A stretch of DNA of 64,000 bases, taken from the NCBI RefSeq assembly GCF_021287135.1, contig NZ_JAJTBB010000006.1, forward strand, positions 1 to 64,000, read 5' to 3'. The DNA comes from Acidovorax sp. (lineage in GTDB: Bacteria > Pseudomonadota > Gammaproteobacteria > Burkholderiales > Burkholderiaceae_C). A program made the translations under genes and the position numbers. Under the pieces are notes generated by a model. That model saw only the letters and a program-made list of their open reading frames with translations, was not told the DNA's origin and ran no database searches. Positions 59,268 through 64,000 of the stretch are shown here, one piece after another. How positions within the stretch are numbered: position 1 is the first letter of the stretch; each line of letters starts with the position of its first letter.

Positions 59268-61286
59268 ATGAATCTCTTCTCGCTGATGCGGTACTTCACC
59301 ATCCGCATGCGCATGCTGGGGGCCATTGGCGTGGTGTTGGGGCTGCTGGGCCTGCTGGGGGGCGCGGGGATGCTGGGCATGTTCCGCATCCACGCGATGA
59401 GCGAGAACTTCATGGCCCGCTCGTTTGCCGAGGTGAGCAGCCTGGCCGAACTGCGGGGCGAGATGGGCGCCATCCGCCAGTACGAGAAGGACATGATCAT
59501 CGGCTATGAAAAGCCCGAGGCGGTCAAGGCGGCGCATGCCAAGTGGATCGAGAGCCAGGACAAGGCCAAGAAGATCGCGGGCCAGTTCCTCGAAGGGGAG
59601 GAGGACGCCGACAACCCCATCGTGCGCAACATCGTCAAGCGCCTGGACAGCTACCGGGAACAGTTCGCGCATGTCGCGCGCCAGCTGGAGGCCGGCGGCT
59701 ACGACACGGCCACCATCGCCAACCGCATGAGCGCCAAGGCCGTGGCCGAGTTTGCCGAGGCGGACAAGCTGATGATGGAGCTCGATTCGGTGCTGCGCAC
59801 CGAGGTGGCCCGTTCCGTGAAGGAACAGGGCGAGGTGGCGGGCGACACGAAGTGGCTGTTTGCGCTGGCGGTGCTCGTGACCGTGGTGGTGGTGGTGCCC
59901 ACCACGCTGATGAACATGAACTCCATCTGCCGGCCGCTGGAAGAGGCACGCCACATGGCGCAGGCCATTGCCGGCGGGGATCTCTCGCAGCACATCGCGG
60001 CCGAGGGCCGCGACGAGGTGGCCGACCTGCAGCGCGCCCTGCGCGACATGCAGCAGGGGCTGGGCGCCCTGGTGGCGCAGGTGCGCGACGCCAGCGGCAA
60101 CATCGCCACGGCGAGCCAGGAAATCGCCATGGGCAACCACGACCTGTCGCAGCGCACGGAGCAGACGGCCAGCAATGCGCAGGAGGCGGTGTCCTCCCTG
60201 TCGCAGCTCACCGCCACGGTGCAGCAGACGGCGTCGTCCTCGCAGATGGCCAACCAGCTGGCCGCCTCGGCCTCCGGCACCGCCACGCGCGGCGGCTCGG
60301 TGGTGCAGCAGGCGGTGGCCAGCATGCACGAGATCTCGGCCTCCAGCCGCAAGATCGGCGACATCATCGGCCTGATCGATTCCATCGCGTTCCAGACCAA
60401 CATCCTGGCGCTGAACGCCGCCGTGGAGGCCGCGCGGGCCGGCGAGCAAGGACGGGGCTTTGCCGTGGTGGCCAGCGAGGTGCGCAGCCTGGCGCAGCGC
60501 TCGGCGGCCGCGGCCAGCGACATCAAGGGCCTCATCCACAGCAGCGTGACGGCCGTGGATGGCGGCGTGCGCCATGTGGAAGACGCCGGCGCGGCCATGA
60601 ACGAGATCGTCACCAGCGTGCAGCGCGTGGGCGACATCATTGGCGAGATCACCGCGGCAGCCTCGGAGCAGTCCGCGGGCATCGGCCAGGTCAACCAGTC
60701 GGTGGGCGAGATCGACCGCATGACGCAGCAGAACGCCGCCCTGGTGGAAGAGTCCGCCGCCGCGGCCGACTCGTTGCGCGAGCAGGCGGCGCGCCTGTCG
60801 CAGGTGGTGCAGCAGTTCCGCCTGGCGGACGAAGGCCAGGCCGCCGGCATGCCCGCGGCGGGTGCCATGCTGGCGCACCGCGCCCCGGTGGCCGCGCCGG
60901 CACCCGCGGCCGCGCTGGCAGGCCCTGCCGCCGAGGGCGTGGACCTGGAGTCGGCCATCAAGGCCCACGCCCAGTGGCGCACCAAGCTGCGCGATGCGGC
61001 GCGGCACCAGGAACAGCTGGACGCCGACACCATCGGCCGCGATGACTGCTGCGATCTGGGCCGCTGGCTGCACGGCCGGGGCCAGGGTTCCTATGGCAGC
61101 GTGCCGGCCTTCCAGGCCTTGGTGGACCGCCACCGTGAATTCCACGAAGTGGCCGGCAGCGTCGCCCAGCTGATCAACCGGGGCGCGTATTCCGAGGCCG
61201 AGCAGGCCCTGGAGGGCAACACGCCGTTCTCCCGCGCCTCCAGTGAGGTCGGCTCCGCCATCGTGCGCCTGCGCAAGAGCCTGTAG
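59268..61286 (+). CDS. Methyl-accepting chemotaxis protein with C-terminal CZB domain
   Basis: The protein has 672 residues. TM1 lies at about 14-36, then comes a periplasmic helical-bundle domain with acidic and Lys-rich helices, TM2 at about 200-220, a HAMP domain and the MCP signalling hairpin with its conserved tip ([20 protein letters not shown], then [20 protein letters not shown]). After a Pro/Ala-rich linker comes a CZB zinc-binding domain ([39 protein letters not shown]) that senses zinc or reactive chlorine in other bacteria. The start is the ATG at 59268. The stop lies in a tandem duplication. Confidence 0.9.
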   Translation: MNLFSLMRYFTIRMRMLGAIGVVLGLLGLLGGAGMLGMFRIHAMSENFMARSFAEVSSLAELRGEMGAIRQYEKDMIIGYEKPEAVKAAHAKWIESQDKAKKIAGQFLEGEEDADNPIVRNIVKRLDSYREQFAHVARQLEAGGYDTATIANRMSAKAVAEFAEADKLMMELDSVLRTEVARSVKEQGEVAGDTKWLFALAVLVTVVVVVPTTLMNMNSICRPLEEARHMAQAIAGGDLSQHIAAEGRDEVADLQRALRDMQQGLGALVAQVRDASGNIATASQEIAMGNHDLSQRTEQTASNAQEAVSSLSQLTATVQQTASSSQMANQLAASASGTATRGGSVVQQAVASMHEISASSRKIGDIIGLIDSIAFQTNILALNAAVEAARAGEQGRGFAVVASEVRSLAQRSAAAASDIKGLIHSSVTAVDGGVRHVEDAGAAMNEIVTSVQRVGDIIGEITAAASEQSAGIGQVNQSVGEIDRMTQQNAALVEESAAAADSLREQAARLSQVVQQFRLADEGQAAGMPAAGAMLAHRAPVAAPAPAAALAGPAAEGVDLESAIKAHAQWRTKLRDAARHQEQLDADTIGRDDCCDLGRWLHGRGQGSYGSVPAFQALVDRHREFHEVAGSVAQLINRGAYSEAEQALEGNTPFSRASSEVGSAIVRLRKSL

Positions 61287-61321
61287 GGCAGGGCGCACCT
61301 GCTGTAGGGCAGGCGCACCTG
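61281..61321. repeat. Direct tandem duplication across the MCP stop codon
   Basis: CTGTAGGGCAGGGCGCACCTG and CTGTAGGGCAGGCGCACCTG lie in tandem (21 and 20 bp, one G different). The first copy contains the TAG stop of the chemoreceptor gene. Confidence 0.8.
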
Positions 61322-61487
61322 CGGCCCCCGGGAGATCGTAGGCAGGCTCCTCGGCGCCGCGATGGCGGCCCTGTCCCCCCACCCCGCCCGGCGGCGCGTC
61401 CGGGTCGGGGGATTGCTTGATGTGTGTCAGGCCCGCGGCGGGCGCTTCGTGGCAATCTGGCAGTTTCGTGTCATCGGGGGAAGCGCC

Positions 61488-62066
61488 ATGCCGTCAGTCA
61501 GTTTGCGGACCATTCGCGAAGAGCATGCGTCGCTCGCCGCCATCCTGCACTCGTTGCGTTTGATGATGGACCAGGGGCCGGGCGATGAGCCGGCGGTGTT
61601 CTTCGACGTGATGCGGGCCATGCTGTTCTACATCGACGAGTTTCCCGAACGCCAGCACCACCCCAAGGAGTCGCAGCTGCTGTTCCCCAAGGTGGCCGAG
61701 CGTTCGCCCGAGGCGGCCGACGCCATCGCGCAGCTCGAACGCGACCACGAAGGCGGCGAGGCCGCCGTGCGGGAACTGCAGCACCTTCTGCTGGCCTGGG
61801 AACTGATGGGCGATGCCCGCCGGGAGGCCTTCACCAAGGCGCTCGACAGCTACATCCACTTCTACCTGGAGCACATGCGCGTGGAGGAGTCGGTGGTGAT
61901 TCCTGCGGCACAGCAGGTGCTGCAGCCTGCGGACTGGGCGGCCATGGACGTGGCGTTCGCCAGCAACACCAACCCCCTGGCCGCCGGCAAGCCGCGCGAT
62001 GCGGCCTACGACCGCCTGTTCACCCGCATCGTCATGCGGGCGCCCAGCCCGATCGGGCTGGGTTGA
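61488..62066 (+). CDS. Hemerythrin-like (HHE domain) protein
   Basis: This 192-residue protein has an HHE cation-binding pattern: TIREEHASLAAILHSL (first His), EFPERQHHPKESQLLFPKV (His and Glu), LERDHEGGEAAVREL (His) and IHFYLEHMRVEESVVIPAAQ (His and Glu). Members bind a di-iron centre and O2 or NO and are widespread in motile bacteria. The start is the ATG at 61488. It sits just downstream of a chemoreceptor, but no shared operon signal is evident. Confidence 0.88.
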   Translation: MPSVSLRTIREEHASLAAILHSLRLMMDQGPGDEPAVFFDVMRAMLFYIDEFPERQHHPKESQLLFPKVAERSPEAADAIAQLERDHEGGEAAVRELQHLLLAWELMGDARREAFTKALDSYIHFYLEHMRVEESVVIPAAQQVLQPADWAAMDVAFASNTNPLAAGKPRDAAYDRLFTRIVMRAPSPIGLG

Positions 62067-62164
62067 CGCCCTGAGCGGCTTCGCTGCCCGGTGCGGCGGC
62101 CCTCGTCTGGGCGCGCCCGCTTCAGCAGGCGCGGGTCCTGACGAGTTTCCAAGGTCTTGCGACC

Positions 62165-63268
62165 TCAGGCGTCCAGCGCCGGGTAGTCCGTGTACCCCTC
62201 GGCGCCGCCGCCGTACAGCGTGGCGCGGTTCACCTCGTTGAGCGGGGCATTGCGGCGCAGACGCTCCACCAAGTCGGGGTTGGCGATGAACGGCCGGCCG
62301 AAGGCCACGATGTCGGCGCCCTGGGCCAGGGCCTGCTCGGCCAGTTCGCGGGTGTAGGCGTTGTTGACCATCCAGGCGCCTTTGCCGCCCGCGGCGCGGT
62401 AGGCAGCGCGCAGGGCCGCGTAGTCAAACGGCCGGTCCGGCAGTTCGCGCGGGCCGCCCGTGGCGCCCTCGATCACGTGCACGTAGGCCAGGCCCAGCGG
62501 TGCCAGCTCGCGCACCACGTGCTCGAACAGGGGCTGGGGATCGGCGTCCACGATGTCGTTGGCGGGGGTGACGGGCGACAGGCGGATGCCGGTGCGGCCG
62601 CCGCCGATTTCCTCGGTGATGGCGCGGGTCACCTCCAGCAGCAGGCGCGCGCGGTTCTCGATGCTGCCGCCGTAGTCGTCGGTGCGGTGGTTGGCGCCGG
62701 TCTTGAGGAACTGGTCGATCAGGTAGCCGTTGGCCGCGTGGATCTCCACGCCGTCAAAGCCCGCGGCAATGGCGTGCCGCGCGGCATGGCGGTAGTCGCG
62801 CACGATGCCGGGCAGTTCCTCGGAGTCCAGGGCGCGGGGCTGCGACGTTTCGGTGAACGTGGGCACGCCGTCCTTGATGAGCACGGTCTTGGTGTGGGCC
62901 CGGATGGCGGACGGGGCGACGGGGGCCGCATTGCCCGGCTGCAGGTCGGTGTGCGAGACGCGGCCCACGTGCCACAGCTGCACCACGATCTTTCCGCCGG
63001 CCTCGTGCACGGCGTGGGTCACCTTCTTCCAGCCGTCGAGCTGCTCGGTGCCATACAGGCCGGGCACATCGGCATAGCCCTGGCCCTGCGGGCTGATGGC
63101 CGTGGCCTCGGAGATGATGAGACCGGCGCTGGCGCGCTGGGCGTAGTAGGTGGCGCCCAGGTCGGTGGGAATCGCCTCGGGCGAGCGGTTGCGGGTGAGC
63201 GGGGCCATGGCGATGCGGTTGTCCAGCTGGAGGTCGCCCGCACGGGTGGGTTCGAACAGTGAGGTCAT
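62165..63268 (-). CDS. Old Yellow Enzyme family alkene reductase (NemA-like)
   Basis: This 367-residue flavin TIM-barrel oxidoreductase has SLFEPTRAGDLQLDNRIAMA, then PLTRNRSPEAIPTDLGATYY. The catalytic His/Asn pair is in FDGVEIHAANGYLIDQFLK, followed by TDDYGGSIENRARLLLEV and GRPFIANPDLVERL. It reduces activated alkenes, nitro compounds or nitrate esters with NAD(P)H and bound FMN. The start is the ATG at 63268. No repressor gene of the NemR type is adjacent. A GST lies upstream on the same strand, suggesting an electrophile-response theme. Confidence 0.92.
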   Translation of the reverse strand: MTSLFEPTRAGDLQLDNRIAMAPLTRNRSPEAIPTDLGATYYAQRASAGLIISEATAISPQGQGYADVPGLYGTEQLDGWKKVTHAVHEAGGKIVVQLWHVGRVSHTDLQPGNAAPVAPSAIRAHTKTVLIKDGVPTFTETSQPRALDSEELPGIVRDYRHAARHAIAAGFDGVEIHAANGYLIDQFLKTGANHRTDDYGGSIENRARLLLEVTRAITEEIGGGRTGIRLSPVTPANDIVDADPQPLFEHVVRELAPLGLAYVHVIEGATGGPRELPDRPFDYAALRAAYRAAGGKGAWMVNNAYTRELAEQALAQGADIVAFGRPFIANPDLVERLRRNAPLNEVNRATLYGGGAEGYTDYPALDA

Positions 63269-63400
63269 ACAGAGGTCCTGAAAAGCTGCTGCGCGCAGCA
63301 ACGATGGGTCCCCCCAGCTTAGCCCCGTCTTGGCTCTGAGAACATGCGCTAAGGCAGGTTCTGGCGGGTCAGGGCGAGGACTGTCGGGGACTTTTGCAGC

Positions 63401-63425
63401 GCTGTCCCCCGGCCGGGGGACCAGC
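63401..63425. other. Strong palindromic hairpin between GST and alkene reductase genes
   Basis: TCCCCCGG and CCGGGGGA form a perfect stem, extended by GCTG/CAGC with one bulged C. It is just past the GST stop on the minus strand. No T tract follows in that direction, so it is not a standard terminator. Confidence 0.5.
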
Positions 63426-63431
63426 GCCGGC

Positions 63432-64000
63432 TTATTTGAGCAGTCCTTCGGCCTTCATGGCCGCCTGCACTGCCGGGCGGGCACCCACGCGTTCGCGGTA
63501 GGCCGCCAGGTGGGCCAGGCCGGCAATGTCCAGGTTGGTGGGCTGGGCCCAGTTGGTCACGGTGAAGAGGTAGCCGTCGGCCACGGTGAACTGGTCACCC
63601 ATCAGGTACTGTTTGCCGGCAAGCTGGCTGTCCACCCACTGCAGGCGCTGCAGCAGCCGCTCGCGCACCATGGGCTTGTAGTCTTCGGGCGTGGCGGGGT
63701 TGAACAGGGGGCTGAAGCCCTTGTGCAGCTCGGTGCCGATGAAGGTCAGCCACTCCTGCAGGCGGTAGCGCTGCAGGCTGCCGTTCTGGGGCGCCAGCAT
63801 CTTCAGGGGCACCTGGTCGGCGATGTACTGCACGATGGCCGGGCCTTCGCGCAGGCGGGTGCCGTCGTCCAGCTCCAGCACCGGCACGTAGCCCAGGGGG
63901 TTGATGGTGTAGTAGTCGGTGCCGTCCTGCAGCTTGTGGCTCTTGGTGCTGGCCAGCACGGGGGTGTAGGCGAGGCCCGCTTCGTGCAGCGCGATGTGGG
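63432..64000 (-). CDS. Glutathione S-transferase (GstA-like), partial at 5' end
   Basis: The window holds the last about 188 residues; the start lies beyond the right edge. Visible are HIALHEAGLAYTPVLASTKS, then NPLGYVPVLELDDGTRLREG (substrate/glutathione loop with the cis-Pro) and AIVQYIADQVPLKMLAPQNG. The C-terminal domain ends with GDQFTVADGYLFTVTNWAQ and AAYRERVGARPAVQAAMKAE. It is a beta-class-like GST, probably cytosolic. It is followed by a strong hairpin and then the alkene-reductase gene. Confidence 0.9.
   Translation of the reverse strand, partial: HIALHEAGLAYTPVLASTKSHKLQDGTDYYTINPLGYVPVLELDDGTRLREGPAIVQYIADQVPLKMLAPQNGSLQRYRLQEWLTFIGTELHKGFSPLFNPATPEDYKPMVRERLLQRLQWVDSQLAGKQYLMGDQFTVADGYLFTVTNWAQPTNLDIAGLAHLAAYRERVGARPAVQAAMKAEGLLK

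Noticed and set aside
63401..63425. Hairpin as a terminator for the last GST gene
   Set aside because: The stem is strong but no T tract follows on the transcribed side, so I list it only as a palindrome.
1..64000. CRISPR arrays, tRNA/rRNA genes, prophage or IS elements
   Set aside because: I scanned for regularly spaced repeats, tRNA-like cloverleaf ends, transposase motifs and phage structural genes and found none. The interspersed repeats are single copies separated by kilobases.

Overview
The window is high-GC DNA with strong G/C third-position codon bias. The gene families, the leuA and aroG types, the CueR/CopZ/CopA set and a short intergenic repeat built on ATAGCTGCYWGCGCTT / AAGCGCTRGAGGC point to a betaproteobacterium of the order Burkholderiales, most likely Comamonadaceae (Acidovorax-like). 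The assignment is inferred from the protein sequences. The window looks chromosomal: housekeeping, regulatory and stress genes are densely packed on both strands. I saw no tRNA or rRNA gene, no CRISPR array and no insertion sequence.

1-31 kb is mostly metabolic and regulatory. In order it holds a TetR/VOC/GST/DUF1579/MFS cluster, a pirin, a response regulator, an FKBP-type isomerase, a thiolase-SDR operon with a divergent TetR gene and a perfect 13-bp inverted-repeat operator, a LysR gene divergent from a GST and a split-barrel flavoprotein, and a two-gene radical-SAM/DUF4130 DNA-repair-like operon. DinG helicase, a PhnA-type protein, a DnaQ-like exonuclease, a TfoX C-terminal-domain protein, DUF3297 and an RNase H-like protein follow. 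Next come an ECF42-type sigma factor with YciI and VOC partners, a WG-repeat protein, and an operon of TonB-dependent receptor, YfiR and a CHASE8-GGDEF-EAL c-di-GMP enzyme. A short leucine-rich leader ORF with four rare CTA codons precedes leuA.

32-41 kb is a four-gene type I restriction-modification locus: hsdM, hsdS, an AlbA_2/HATPase gene, hsdR. The HsdS protein carries an extra C-terminal domain resembling the Panacea/SocA (DUF4065) antitoxin domain, which makes it one of the two most unusual objects here. The two target-recognition parts of hsdS are visibly more AT-rich than their surroundings.

41-50 kb holds an NlpC/P60 lipoprotein, aroG, a 1627-residue multi-sensor GGDEF-EAL protein and then about 1 kb without genes. 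That gap is the second unusual object. It contains five exact TTGTCCACA DnaA-box sequences and two copies of a complete origin-unwinding arrangement (DnaA box, GC-rich spacer, CTACTACTACT-type DnaA-trio tract, ATTTATA-rich tract). The copies lie exactly 492 bp apart with identical internal spacing. I read it as a replication origin (oriC) or a close relative of one, although dnaA is not in the window. A Spy-like chaperone and rdgC follow.

51-64 kb has an AT-richer acyltransferase, a GH42-like secreted glycosidase, a ChaC-type cyclotransferase, a TetR gene, and the copper module cueR-copZ / copA with two matching CueR operators. It ends with a CZB-domain chemoreceptor, a hemerythrin-like protein, an Old Yellow Enzyme and a GST cut by the right edge.

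Seven copies of the short double-hairpin repeat are scattered between genes. Two of them supply the last codons and stop of a neighbouring gene (leuA and the TfoX-C gene).
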